Shown here in pieces: positions 1-8,512 of a stretch of 64,000 nucleotides of DNA (its first letter is position 1; the number at the start of each line of letters is the position of its first letter). Where the stretch lies: NCBI GenBank assembly GCA_009664345.1, contig CP043547.1, forward strand, positions 2,384,709 through 2,448,708, read 5' to 3'. Source of the stretch: Planctomycetales bacterium 10988. Its GTDB lineage: Bacteria > Planctomycetota > Planctomycetia > Pirellulales > Pb10988. The notes under the pieces were generated by a model, which saw nothing but the letters and a program-made list of their open reading frames with translations, did no database searches and was not told the origin of the DNA. A program made the translations under genes and the position numbers.

Positions 1-210
1 TAATCCGCCAACCAATTCGCGAATCTTCCCGTAGAAACGATTGGAAGTTTATTTTCCCCAAGAAGGCTCTTCCCTTGGTGAAGAAGACCTTCTTTACTTA
101 TACCACATGATTTTCTATTTCTTGCACTCTTTTTCCTAGGGATTCCGGCTCCGATATCTTTTCCCTAAAGAGATTCTCTCCCAGCAAAACCACTCCAGGA
201 TGGAACACGC

Positions 211-1278
211 GTGAAATTCAAGCAGACTCAACGCCCCCGAAATTACTTCAGTCGCAAAGAACAATGGCGTCTCCTGTTGTTGGTGATGACGCTCGGATTG
301 ATTTTGATACTCGCCGAACAAGCCGCCAATCCCGATTCGTGGAACTGGCTCTGGGGAGTAGCTTCTCAAGAAAATCAAGAACCTGAATCGGTTGACAATC
401 GCCTCCGTCCGGAACCGGAACCAGAGGACGAAGGGTTGATCGCAGTCGAATTGGCGATGGTTGGTCAAGAGGACGAGCCTCAAGACCCACGTTATTTTCC
501 CGGCATCCAGCCAGAGGATTTGAAATCGATCCGCGACCGGACGCCGCATCGCTCAGCGAGTTGGGAGGCTTATGTGCAAATGCTGGGGATTTTGCAGGAG
601 CATCCCGACCAAGACTTTCGCGATTGGCTCCAGCAACGGGATTTGAATTACCCGATCACTTTCAGCCAACTTTATGATCAGCCGGAAAGCTATCGCGGGC
701 AACTCGTCAAAGTCAAAGGATCGCTACGCCGGGCATTTAAAATCCCCGCCCCGGAAAACGAGTTCGGCATCGAGGAATACTATCAACTTTGGATTACTCC
801 CGATCCCAACAACGTGATCGTGGTCTATGCCCTCTCGATTCCTCAAGAAATTCCTTTGAATAACGATCAAGAAGAAATCGTCAATCAGGATGAAGCGGTC
901 GAGTTGGTGGGCTTTTTCTTCAAGCTTTGGGCACATCCCGCCGCCCAGGGGATTTCGATCACCCCGATGGTGTTGGCCAAGACGATGACTTGGGAACCGA
1001 AGCCCGAGGCTGCCCCAGAAGAGAGTGAACCTCCTTCGCTTGGAACCATGATCGGCATTATCTGTGCTGTTTTATCGGGGAGTTTAATCATTGCGGCCCT
1101 CGCCTTTATGCAAGGCAATTGGCGATCCAAGACCGTACGACGGCAGCGCGAGGCCATTGTGCCCGAGGATGCCATCGATTCCTTGGCCAATGTGGAACCG
1201 GAACCGGATGTTGAGGAACAGCTTCGCCGACTTTCTGAGCAAGCCGCTTTAGCGGAGTCCGAGGAAGAGACCCTTTAG
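211..1278 (+). CDS. Membrane protein with OB-like domain, paralogue of next gene
   Basis: Function not recognised. The 355-residue product begins at a GTG preceded by an AGGATGG purine stretch. It has an N-terminal membrane anchor at about residues 20-36, an acidic Glu/Pro-rich stretch, a globular region at about residues 150-265, a second membrane segment at about residues 275-300 and a charged cytoplasm-like tail. The globular part contains a 'YRGQLVKVKGSLRRAFKI' strand followed by 'EYYQLWI', suggestive of a small beta-barrel (OB-like) fold. The same block occurs in the next gene ('GRLFRIRGDARRAVKIF', 'HYYELLVF', 'FFLKIW'), so the two are tandem paralogues, probably in one operon 88 bp apart. 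The role is unknown. Confidence 0.8.
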   Translation: MKFKQTQRPRNYFSRKEQWRLLLLVMTLGLILILAEQAANPDSWNWLWGVASQENQEPESVDNRLRPEPEPEDEGLIAVELAMVGQEDEPQDPRYFPGIQPEDLKSIRDRTPHRSASWEAYVQMLGILQEHPDQDFRDWLQQRDLNYPITFSQLYDQPESYRGQLVKVKGSLRRAFKIPAPENEFGIEEYYQLWITPDPNNVIVVYALSIPQEIPLNNDQEEIVNQDEAVELVGFFFKLWAHPAAQGISITPMVLAKTMTWEPKPEAAPEESEPPSLGTMIGIICAVLSGSLIIAALAFMQGNWRSKTVRRQREAIVPEDAIDSLANVEPEPDVEEQLRRLSEQAALAESEEETL

Positions 1279-1366
1279 CGTTTCTACCCGTTTCCTTGAA
1301 ATAAGACCTCTCAACTCCTAACCCCCATTGCGACTATTTATCTCACAAATTCCCAGGAGTTTTCGC

Positions 1367-3439
1367 GTGCCCCCAACGCCCTTCACACCTTCGTCCCTTC
1401 GAATCCCCCTAAAACCAAAAAGCATTTTTTGGATTCTTTTTGCCTGTTGCTTCCTTGGTTGGGGAAGTTCTTCACTGCTGGCTCAGCCGGAAGAAACCGC
1501 CGCGGAAACCGAGCAAGCCCCTGATGAAAAAGAGGAACAGACGGAAACTCCCGAAGAGACAGACGGTGAAGCGTCTTCCGAAACTACTGCCGAAGTGGAA
1601 TCGCCTAGCGAGCCGGAACCAACCACCGGGCCGCGTGAATTGTTCGAACTGATGGGGATCGACGACTCGGTTTGGGAGACGTTTGAAGATGGCCAGGCGA
1701 TCGACGCCCGCGAGCAGGAGGCTTTCTTGAGAACACTCTATGCGGTGCGGCGTTTTAAAGAAAAGCAAATCGAAGCGTGGACGCCGGAGATTTTCGATGC
1801 CGAAGCACTTGCGGAGAATCCGACAGAACAACGTGGAACGCTGTGGCCGCTAGTCGGTCGGGTTTCGCAAACGGCCGCGACCGATATTCCCCCGGAGTTC
1901 GCCGATCGTTTCAGCATCTCGAAGGTCTTCACTTCGCAAATGGAACTTGCCAACGGTCAGACGGCATTGATCTATAGCCTCGCGATTCCCAAAGCGTGGC
2001 GAACGCAAACCCCGGTTCCGCCTGTGGAGTGGCAAGCGAAAACTACCGGGTTTTACCTGAAACAGAATTCACAAGGTGCCCCGGTGTTTCTCGCCCGGGA
2101 GTTTGCCTGGTATCCGTCGGGAATGCTCAGCTTTCTCAGCATCGACTCGGCGGTCTTCGATCAAGTTCGCATCGGTGGACAACTTTCGCATCGAGATGCC
2201 GACGCTTTTTACGCTTTGTTGCAGGCTTCCAGCCGCGCCCGGCAAGGATACTTGGAGCGGATGAGCGAAGTGGTCGAAGATGGCCCCGACTTTCAATTGC
2301 CGCACATTCGCGACTGGATCACCTTGCTGTGGAAAATTCAACGGGCTTCGAAACTTGAAACGCCTTCTCCGGCCCGCCAGATTTGGAATCACCTTGATGA
2401 GCCGATGCAGGCGATGATCGGAGGATGGGAGTTCGGCGTTGTTCCACCAGATGAGAATCGCGAAGCCTTTTTAACCGCACTCAACGAGATGCTGGCAGCC
2501 GAAGACCTTTATCAGCCAGAAGCCTGGAAAAGTGTTCTTTATGCCAATATCGAAAAGCCGCAACTTGCCTTGCCGATGGAAGATCATGCCTTGCTTCGCA
2601 AGTGGCCCGACAAGCTTTCGCCACAAGAAATGCGTCAATTCAATCGGGCTATGTTGGAAGAGGCTTTCCCCAATCAGATCGCCCGCAGCCGGGAACATTC
2701 GGTCTTTCCGCTCTTTTTCAATCCGCCGCAACAACAAGGCCGACTCTTTCGCATTCGTGGCGATGCCCGCCGCGCGGTCAAGATTTTCATCGACGATCCC
2801 GAACTCGAAGCAAAGCTAGGATTCGATCATTATTATGAACTCTTGGTCTTTACGGATGATAGCCAAGGCCGGCCGATCGCGGTGTGCGTCCGAGAGATTC
2901 CCGAGAAGATGCCCCAAGGCGAAGAGCTGCATGAGCAGGTCGACATTCCGGCGTTTTTCTTGAAGATTTGGCAATACCGGATCAATGCCCCGGCCGATTC
3001 GAAAGTGGCTGAAGGGAAAAACTCGCAAGGCCGCGATCTCTACAATGCCCCGCTCCTGATCGGCAAAGAGGTGATATGGACCCCGCGACCCTCTCCGGCA
3101 GCCAATCCGCTTTATGGGTATCTTGCCGCCGGGGCGTTTATTCTCACATTGATTGCCATTTGTCTGGGCTTGGCGAGATCGGCTCGGCAAGATGAGGCCT
3201 TCGAGCGACAAACCTTAAGCCGACAATTTGAACTGGAAGAAGGGGTTTCCCTCAACGAGGTCGTTACTGAAACGGTGGATGGCCCCGATTTTTCTCATCT
3301 AGAGGAAGCCGACCGCTTGGCCGAAGAAGGGGCCGAGCCACCGGCACCCAACACCGAAGAACCGGAGAAAAACTCAACCGAGGAGACGCCTGAAGGTGAG
3401 AGTTCCAAAGAGGAATCGAAGAACGAAAGCAACTCTTAA
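1367..3439 (+). CDS. Secreted/membrane protein with two OB-like domains
   Basis: Function not recognised. The frame is open from a TTG at 1328, but the GTG at 1367 has AGGAG 7 nt upstream and gives a cleaner signal peptide ('SIFWILFACCFLGWGSSSLLAQ'), so I chose it (690 residues). An acidic Glu/Thr-rich linker follows. The repeated domain appears twice: a divergent copy ('RGTLWPLVGRVSQT') and a close match to the upstream gene ('GRLFRIRGDARRAVKIF ... FFLKIW'). A single C-terminal membrane helix ('YLAAGAFILTLIAICLGLA') and an acidic Glu/Ser tail complete it. The topology is a large extracytoplasmic part with a cytoplasmic tail. It is probably co-transcribed and functionally paired with the upstream paralogue. 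Confidence 0.8.
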   Translation: MPPTPFTPSSLRIPLKPKSIFWILFACCFLGWGSSSLLAQPEETAAETEQAPDEKEEQTETPEETDGEASSETTAEVESPSEPEPTTGPRELFELMGIDDSVWETFEDGQAIDAREQEAFLRTLYAVRRFKEKQIEAWTPEIFDAEALAENPTEQRGTLWPLVGRVSQTAATDIPPEFADRFSISKVFTSQMELANGQTALIYSLAIPKAWRTQTPVPPVEWQAKTTGFYLKQNSQGAPVFLAREFAWYPSGMLSFLSIDSAVFDQVRIGGQLSHRDADAFYALLQASSRARQGYLERMSEVVEDGPDFQLPHIRDWITLLWKIQRASKLETPSPARQIWNHLDEPMQAMIGGWEFGVVPPDENREAFLTALNEMLAAEDLYQPEAWKSVLYANIEKPQLALPMEDHALLRKWPDKLSPQEMRQFNRAMLEEAFPNQIARSREHSVFPLFFNPPQQQGRLFRIRGDARRAVKIFIDDPELEAKLGFDHYYELLVFTDDSQGRPIAVCVREIPEKMPQGEELHEQVDIPAFFLKIWQYRINAPADSKVAEGKNSQGRDLYNAPLLIGKEVIWTPRPSPAANPLYGYLAAGAFILTLIAICLGLARSARQDEAFERQTLSRQFELEEGVSLNEVVTETVDGPDFSHLEEADRLAEEGAEPPAPNTEEPEKNSTEETPEGESSKEESKNESNS

Positions 3440-3452
3440 AAACTACTTTTTA
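3437..3452. repeat. A/T-tract near-palindrome at a convergent junction
   Basis: TAAAAACTACTTTTTA contains the TAA stop of the plus-strand gene and the reverse-complement TAG stop of the facing minus-strand gene. It belongs to the AAAAAG-N2-CTTTTT-like family seen at other convergent junctions in the window. It may serve as a compact bidirectional transcription stop. Confidence 0.5.
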
Positions 3453-5164
3453 TAAAGAACCTCATTTTCGCTGAACTCGATTTTTAATCTTTGCATCAAC
3501 TTCACGATCGGCAAGAAGGCAGCCATCGGGCTATTGCCAGCAAGATCACTCTCTGCCAGTTTTATATGGGCCGCTCCGATCTCTCCCTGTCCAATCGTAG
3601 CATCGAAAGGAATCCAACGTCCATCAAGCCAAATTTCCGTCCACATGTGATAGGCCATCACCGGGCGATTTTTGTGTTCGGTGTATACCAGCCCTGCCGC
3701 GACTCGGGCAGGGAAGCCACTTGCTCGAGCGAGGGCCGCCAACAAAACGGCATGTTCCGTGCAATCGCCGGTTCGACTGTTGGCCGCTTCCACGGCAGAG
3801 GCAAATCCTTGCGAATAGTTCCGCGTTGTCATCCAGCGATAGACCTGCTTCTCCAGCGCCACCGCTAGTTGAGCATCCTCGGTGAGTTCGCTCTCTGGAG
3901 AAATTAGTTTCTTGGCCGCTTCCGCCAATTCGCGGATCTTCGGGTCTTTCGACTGGAGCCAATCGTTGGGCTGAGAATCTGCCGGGCTTGGCTCCCCTTC
4001 CTCACCGGCAGAGATACTTTCCCTCTCTTTACTATTAATAGGAAGCGAGACGGCTCGAACCGTCAACTTCGCTTTTTGTGGGTTGTCGGCAGAAGGTTCG
4101 AGGGTCTGGTTCCCGCCTATTGCGAAAAAATCCGCTGGCTTTCCGTCTTTGAGTTCAATCGCATAGACCATGCTTTGCGTCTGAAAAGGGCGATCAAGCC
4201 GGGCGTTCAACCGAATGAGGGTCGCTTGAAGAAGATCAAAGCTGGGTGGTTTTGTGGTATCATTCGCTTCTTCCAAAGAGTCCACCAGATACGAAGTCAT
4301 CCCCATGGTGGCATCGACGGTCTTGAGAATTTCCCCTTCTTTGTCGATCCAGAACTCTGCTCGGAACACACCGCCATCCTTATTTCCCGGCTCTAGCAAG
4401 TTGGAGGAATGCCTCATTTTCACCCGAAGGAGCCGCTTCTCCCCTTTTAGCAGCTTGGTTGTTTCCCACGATTGGGCATCGAGATAGACAAAGACCCAAT
4501 GCAGCAGAACCGGATCAAAGACCCGCAGGACCCGCTGTTCCCCTGGCTTGAGTGGCTGATCTCGGCAACTTCGATCTACCCCCAACAGCCCGTCTTCTCC
4601 ACGATCCGCTATGTTCGTTGTCTTCGTAACTTGCCCACTCCTAAGGATTTGGAGCTGAAGCGTTTCTTCTTTTTCGAGCCACTTTCCTTGATAGACCAGA
4701 TCAACTCCGCTCATTTTTGTCGAAGTCACAAAGGATACTAACTGTCCATTTGCATCGAGGAGTTCCTCGACCTTGGCCTCAATTGAGAAGGGTTGTCCAT
4801 CCCGAAGTAGTTGGAGCTTCGAGGTTTGAGTCGTTAGGAGCTGTTTTTCTTTTCCTGACGATTGTTCGATCTGAGTCTCATGATCGTAGCCGACCTGTTG
4901 ACCATTGATATAATGAGCCAACCACTTCTCAGAAACGACCTCTTGATTCCCGGTCGGAACTTGATTGTTTTCTTTTTCCGACGCTCGATCGACTTGTGCT
5001 TGATCCGCTTCCGCAGTTTCTAAAGAGTCATGTTTGCGAAATTCTTCAGAAGAGCAACCATTGAACGTTAGAAGCAATAGTAGGAGTATTCCCATACTTG
5101 GGTGGCTCCTCATGAACTGCTGAAGCACGATTTGGCAAAAAATGCGGGACAATTTCGACTCCAT
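3443..5164 (-). CDS. Transglutaminase-like lipoprotein
   Basis: A 573-residue probable lipoprotein with a C-terminal transglutaminase-like domain. The N-terminus has 'MGILLLLLLTFNGCSS', a hydrophobic stretch ending in a Cys that fits a lipobox loosely. A start at residue 18 (5113) is also plausible. The transglutaminase core shows the Cys-His-Asp triad: C468 in 'RTGDCTEHAVLLAALAR', H506 in 'AYHMWTEIWL' and D521 in 'WIPFDAT'. The preceding 300 residues form a beta-rich module common in bacterial transglutaminase-like proteins. Such proteins act as envelope peptidases or cross-linkers; the substrate is unknown. It converges on the OB-like pair with 3 bp between stops. Confidence 0.85.
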   Translation of the reverse strand: MESKLSRIFCQIVLQQFMRSHPSMGILLLLLLTFNGCSSEEFRKHDSLETAEADQAQVDRASEKENNQVPTGNQEVVSEKWLAHYINGQQVGYDHETQIEQSSGKEKQLLTTQTSKLQLLRDGQPFSIEAKVEELLDANGQLVSFVTSTKMSGVDLVYQGKWLEKEETLQLQILRSGQVTKTTNIADRGEDGLLGVDRSCRDQPLKPGEQRVLRVFDPVLLHWVFVYLDAQSWETTKLLKGEKRLLRVKMRHSSNLLEPGNKDGGVFRAEFWIDKEGEILKTVDATMGMTSYLVDSLEEANDTTKPPSFDLLQATLIRLNARLDRPFQTQSMVYAIELKDGKPADFFAIGGNQTLEPSADNPQKAKLTVRAVSLPINSKERESISAGEEGEPSPADSQPNDWLQSKDPKIRELAEAAKKLISPESELTEDAQLAVALEKQVYRWMTTRNYSQGFASAVEAANSRTGDCTEHAVLLAALARASGFPARVAAGLVYTEHKNRPVMAYHMWTEIWLDGRWIPFDATIGQGEIGAAHIKLAESDLAGNSPMAAFLPIVKLMQRLKIEFSENEVLYKK

Positions 5165-5231
5165 TCATACAGTATTAAAGAATCAAGGAAAGAATTGGCT
5201 TGGGCAGATTTCCAGTTTCAAAAACACCTAA

Positions 5232-5373
5232 TCGCCAACACATCCTCGTTTCGTTACAATCGTTTGGTTCCTTTTTGTTGGAACGCTAACCACGAAGGAG
5301 AGCGATTCGCAACCGACTTCCTGCTAGCATGGCTGGTTTTCCCGAATTACGATAGTCCCCAGTTGGGGTTTTT
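5232..5373 (+). ncRNA. Possible small RNA with promoter and terminator
   Basis: The divergent gap 5165-5709 has no convincing gene but holds an orphan plus-strand terminator-like hairpin (CCCC-AGTT-GGGG followed by TTTTT, 5357-5373). Upstream is a promoter-like pair, TCGCCA (5232-5237), 17 nt, TACAAT (5255-5260). A transcript of about 105 nt would run from about 5267 to 5373 and contains a GTTCC/GGAAC hairpin near its 5' end. It matches no RNA family I recognise. The 4-bp terminator stem is short, so this is only a candidate. Confidence 0.25.
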
Positions 5374-5483
5374 CGCATAGGTGAAAACTTCAGTCAATTT
5401 TTGCTGGAAAACCTATTCGGTATAACCTGGAAGGCTTCTCTTTTCCAAGAAAGTTTCAAGCAGGATCTGGCCAGGTTTTCCCG

Positions 5484-5510
5484 TTGTTCCCACAGAGGGA
5501 ATGCTAGACT
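5484..5510 (+). promoter_or_regulatory. Possible extended -10 promoter
   Basis: TTGTTC (5484-5489) and TGCTAGACT (-10 hexamer 5505-5510, with the extended TG) lie 200 bp upstream of the start at 5710. The 15-nt spacer is short, so this is a weak candidate. I see nothing else convincing between 5374 and 5700. Confidence 0.2.
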
Positions 5511-5709
5511 ATCAATAATCGCGACGAACTTGTACTGAATTCGTAGTTCGCTGCATTGAAGATACGACGGTGGTAGTGGAAGTTGCCGTTTGTGAAATAG
5601 TTCTCGTCGGGCAAGGTAAAGGATTGCTAACCCGTCGTCGTAAAGAAGAGATAGGTTGCGGGCTGCAACGATCTCTCGACGCCTGATTTCCATAAGGAAT
5701 GAGCAATCC

Positions 5710-6462
5710 ATGGGCTTCTTGAAGCGGTTTTTGCATAATGTCTTTCGGGAAGAGGCTTCCCCTGCGATCGGTAGCAGTTTTGAGCATCTCAGCGAAGAAG
5801 AACTCGAATCGCACCTGGAGATCCGCCAATATGGGGATTTCCGGCTTTCCGATGCGGTGCGGCCTTCCTTTGATTTACAAATCGTCCCCCAACAAGGCTT
5901 CCGGCACGATGTCTATTTAGACGACGATGCCCATCGCGAAGTTCCCGTCTTGATGGCATCGTTGTCACAAGAACGAATCTTCGAAGTCTTCATGGAAATG
6001 CTTGATCCGCTTGGGGATGTCGTCGATGTGGTCTTGGAAACCAGCCATCAAAAGCATGGCACTGGCCACGAAGACCTTTATCGTGAACGAATGGATCTGC
6101 CTGTTCTTAAGAGTATGTTGTGGGATTATGAGGAGTTACTCACCCACGATGGCTTCACGGGCTTGGCGGTTTTGAATCCGCATACGCCGCAAGAAGTTCA
6201 ACTTGATGAACATAAACTGCTGATTGTCTATGCCGATCAGTTGGAAGCTTTTGAAAATGTTCTCAAACGCAATTCGGTTCGCTGCAATGAAAAGATCAAA
6301 TTCATTACCGAAGCCGAACACGTTCACTCTTCGCACGAAGATTTCTTGAAACAATTCGAAGAGTTGAAAATGCGACTCGGGATGGATGAATCCGACGACT
6401 GGGATTGGCCCATGCCCGAAGAAGACGCCGACTTCTACGATGGCTACGAAGGTGCCTTCTAA
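5710..6462 (+). CDS. Conserved hypothetical acidic protein
   Basis: Not recognised. The frame opens at 5656, but the ATG at 5710 ('MGFLKRFLHNVF') has AAGGAA 10 nt upstream and is the better start (250 residues). There is no signal peptide or membrane helix, so it is probably cytoplasmic. The middle is alpha/beta-like and the last 25 residues are very acidic and aromatic (rich in Asp, Glu, Trp and Tyr). The gene stands alone, is followed by a strong terminator, and has codon use like its neighbours. Confidence 0.7.
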   Translation: MGFLKRFLHNVFREEASPAIGSSFEHLSEEELESHLEIRQYGDFRLSDAVRPSFDLQIVPQQGFRHDVYLDDDAHREVPVLMASLSQERIFEVFMEMLDPLGDVVDVVLETSHQKHGTGHEDLYRERMDLPVLKSMLWDYEELLTHDGFTGLAVLNPHTPQEVQLDEHKLLIVYADQLEAFENVLKRNSVRCNEKIKFITEAEHVHSSHEDFLKQFEELKMRLGMDESDDWDWPMPEEDADFYDGYEGAF

Positions 6463-6506
6463 TCGCTTCTTGCGATCTAAAATAAAAGCGACTTTGCTTC
6501 CCCCTG

Positions 6507-6546
6507 AACTTCCCCGGTTCCCGTTGAACCGCGGGAAGTTTTTTTG
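6507..6546 (+). terminator. Rho-independent terminator
   Basis: AACTTCCC pairs with GGGAAGTT and an inner GGTTC pairs with GAACC, followed directly by a run of T. It closes the transcript of the gene ending at 6462. Confidence 0.75.
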
Positions 6547-6606
6547 TTGAGGGTCCGGGTTTCGGGTCTTCCGTTTTATCGCCTATCAATAAAGTTTCGG
6601 AATCAA

Positions 6607-6796
6607 CTCTCGCCCCTCGCCCCTTCTCTCTCACCCCTCCCTTAACTGCTCTTGTTGCTTTTCTCCATCTCAGGCAAAATTCGGACTAGGTTTCGGGGTG
6701 CAGATCTCGGGTGTTGGTAATGTAACCATTGAATGATCACCCGCCATTCTCTCACCCCTTGCCCCTCATCTCTCGCCCCTCCTAACCGAAAGTAGA
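6607..6796 (+). other. Gap with two C/T-rich tracts before the VanZ-like gene
   Basis: The gap after the terminator holds two pyrimidine tracts, 6607-6641 and 6747-6782, built from CTCACCCCTT, GCCCCTC and similar blocks. The second ends 14 nt before the ATG at 6797, which has no SD. Closely similar C/T-rich leaders precede the starts at 42709 and 61100 on the minus strand. I see no gene here. Confidence 0.5.
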
Positions 6797-7807
6797 ATGC
6801 AGATGCCGGAACGAATCCTGAATCCCCCAATGGCTCCATCGACAGCCATTTTATTGCCGGGGCTTTTTTTGTTTTGCCTCTTGGTCGCCTTGGCGGGGAT
6901 GTTGCTGGTTCCATTGCCGGAAGTGGGGCGAGTCGGTGGGGCGTTGCTCGATCTTTGCCATGCTCCGGCGAGTGCGATCGCCACCTGTGCCGTTTTCTAC
7001 TTTTTGCATTCACTGGGGATTCGGCCTTGGATTCTTGGTGCAATCGCGAGTGGGTTCCTGGTGATCTGCTTCACGGGTTTTGCCGAAGCCGTTCAACCAT
7101 TGATGGGACGCACGGCCAGCTTGGCGGACCTTATCGCCAATGGGGTGGGGGTCGCCGTGGCCATGCTTTGGATTTATGCCAGCCAGTGGAATCGATCAAG
7201 TTTCTTGGGAAGTCTCATCAAGTGGTCGTCGATCGGAATGCTATCGCTTGGATTGCTGATGCTCCCTTCCTGGCGACCGATGGAGATCTTGGCCGACACG
7301 CATTATCAACAGCATCAACTTCCCGAGATCGCTTCCTTTGAACATTCGTTTGAACTCACCCGGTGGCGAGGGCATCACAGCCAACTTTCCCAAGTTCCCA
7401 TGCACGCGACTTCCGGAGATTGGGCCTTGGAAGTGAAGCTCGGCAAGGGAAAGTATCCCGGTGTGAAACTGACCGAACCGCCGGAGGATTGGTCGCAGTA
7501 CCAAGCATTGGTCTTCGATCTGGTTTGGGAAAAAGGCCCGTCGATGGACAACTCTCAAAAAGTACGTTTTGAATTACAATTGCAAGACGCCGAACATCAG
7601 CGATCCGGTTACGATCCGGAAGATCGCTATCGCCGGGTGATCGAACTTCAGCCAGGGCCCCAGGAAATCCGCGTCGAACTCGGTGAAGTGCTTTATTCTC
7701 CCGCTGGACGCCTCTTTGATTTGAGCGAAGTGCGACTGTTGAGCCTGTTTGCCTTACGCCCTTTTCCGGAAGGGACTCTCTATCTCGATTCGGTTCGATT
7801 AGAATAG
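6797..7807 (+). CDS. VanZ-like membrane protein with C-terminal extracytoplasmic domain
   Basis: The N-terminal half (about residues 1-165) has four to five membrane helices with the VanZ-like pattern: 'DLCHAPASA' after the first helix, then 'GFAEAVQPLMGRTASLADLIANGVGV', the characteristic E-x2-Q ... GR ... D ... N-x2-G series. VanZ proteins are small membrane proteins linked to glycopeptide resistance or cell-surface lipids in some species; function here is unknown. After a last helix ('SIGMLSLGLLMLPSW'), about 150 residues resemble a beta-sandwich carbohydrate-binding-like module ('WALEVKLGKGKYPGVKLTEPPEDWSQYQALVFDLVWE', quoted here only to mark the region's start and end as W-A-L-E and L-V-W-E). 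The gene is 336 codons; later ATGs at 6803 and 6830 are alternative starts. Confidence 0.75.
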   Translation: MQMPERILNPPMAPSTAILLPGLFLFCLLVALAGMLLVPLPEVGRVGGALLDLCHAPASAIATCAVFYFLHSLGIRPWILGAIASGFLVICFTGFAEAVQPLMGRTASLADLIANGVGVAVAMLWIYASQWNRSSFLGSLIKWSSIGMLSLGLLMLPSWRPMEILADTHYQQHQLPEIASFEHSFELTRWRGHHSQLSQVPMHATSGDWALEVKLGKGKYPGVKLTEPPEDWSQYQALVFDLVWEKGPSMDNSQKVRFELQLQDAEHQRSGYDPEDRYRRVIELQPGPQEIRVELGEVLYSPAGRLFDLSEVRLLSLFALRPFPEGTLYLDSVRLE

Positions 7808-7831
7808 AAGCGGTAGAGTTTCCTTATCGAA

Positions 7832-8440
7832 GTGAAAAACGAACGGAATCGAGGGGCGATGGATTGGCAAGAGGCATTGGCATTAGCCCGACAGCAAGTG
7901 ATCGAAGCATGCGAACGCTGCCAGACCGGCAAACTCGCGGAACAGATCACGATCAAATTCAACCCTCGCTTCACCTCGCGGGCAGGCGATGCGAACTATC
8001 GTTCGTTGACGATCCGTCTTTCGCAACCGTTGTGGCAGCGGATGGCCCCCGCTGAGCGCCGCGAAACGGTCATTCATGAAGCATGTCACCTAATTGCCTA
8101 TTTTCATCACGGTTCGCAAATTGCCCCTCACGGTCCGGAGTGGCAGTCGATGATGATTCGTTGTGGGCTGGAACCGAAGCGATGCCATCAAATCGAACGG
8201 AGTGATCTTCGCCGCCAAGTCCGCCGCCGAGAAGTTTATTGCGGCTGCGGCAAAAGAGAAATCACCCAGCATCGTTATACGCGGATGAAAAAAGGCCACC
8301 GTTATATGTGCCGCGTTTGTCAAGAGATGCTCACGCTGGTCTCTCCGCAAGAAACCAAAAAGAACGCCAAGTCTTCCAAATCCCCAACTCCCCCTTCTTC
8401 CCGCAGGTTTGCATTTTTCCGCAAACGACGCAAAAATTAG
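7832..8440 (+). CDS. SprT-like zinc metalloprotein
   Basis: A 202-residue SprT-family protein. The zinc-binding HExxH-type motif is 'HEACH', with a downstream 'HGPEWQSMM' typical of SprT. A C-terminal zinc ribbon follows ('YCGCGKREITQHRYTRMKKG', then 'YMCRVC'), and then a basic Ser/Lys/Arg-rich tail. Related SPRTN proteins cleave DNA-protein cross-links, but most bacterial SprT-like proteins are uncharacterised. The GTG at 7832 is 25 nt after the VanZ-like stop. The ATG at 7859 ('MDWQEALALARQ') is an equally good start. It is probably co-transcribed with the VanZ-like gene. Confidence 0.85.
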   Translation: MKNERNRGAMDWQEALALARQQVIEACERCQTGKLAEQITIKFNPRFTSRAGDANYRSLTIRLSQPLWQRMAPAERRETVIHEACHLIAYFHHGSQIAPHGPEWQSMMIRCGLEPKRCHQIERSDLRRQVRRREVYCGCGKREITQHRYTRMKKGHRYMCRVCQEMLTLVSPQETKKNAKSSKSPTPPSSRRFAFFRKRRKN

Positions 8441-8512
8441 TTTTTGCCTTTTTTCTGCGTTTGCTTTTTGTCCGCAAACTTCGCTCCCCCACTTACTTTA
8501 AGGAACCGCAGC

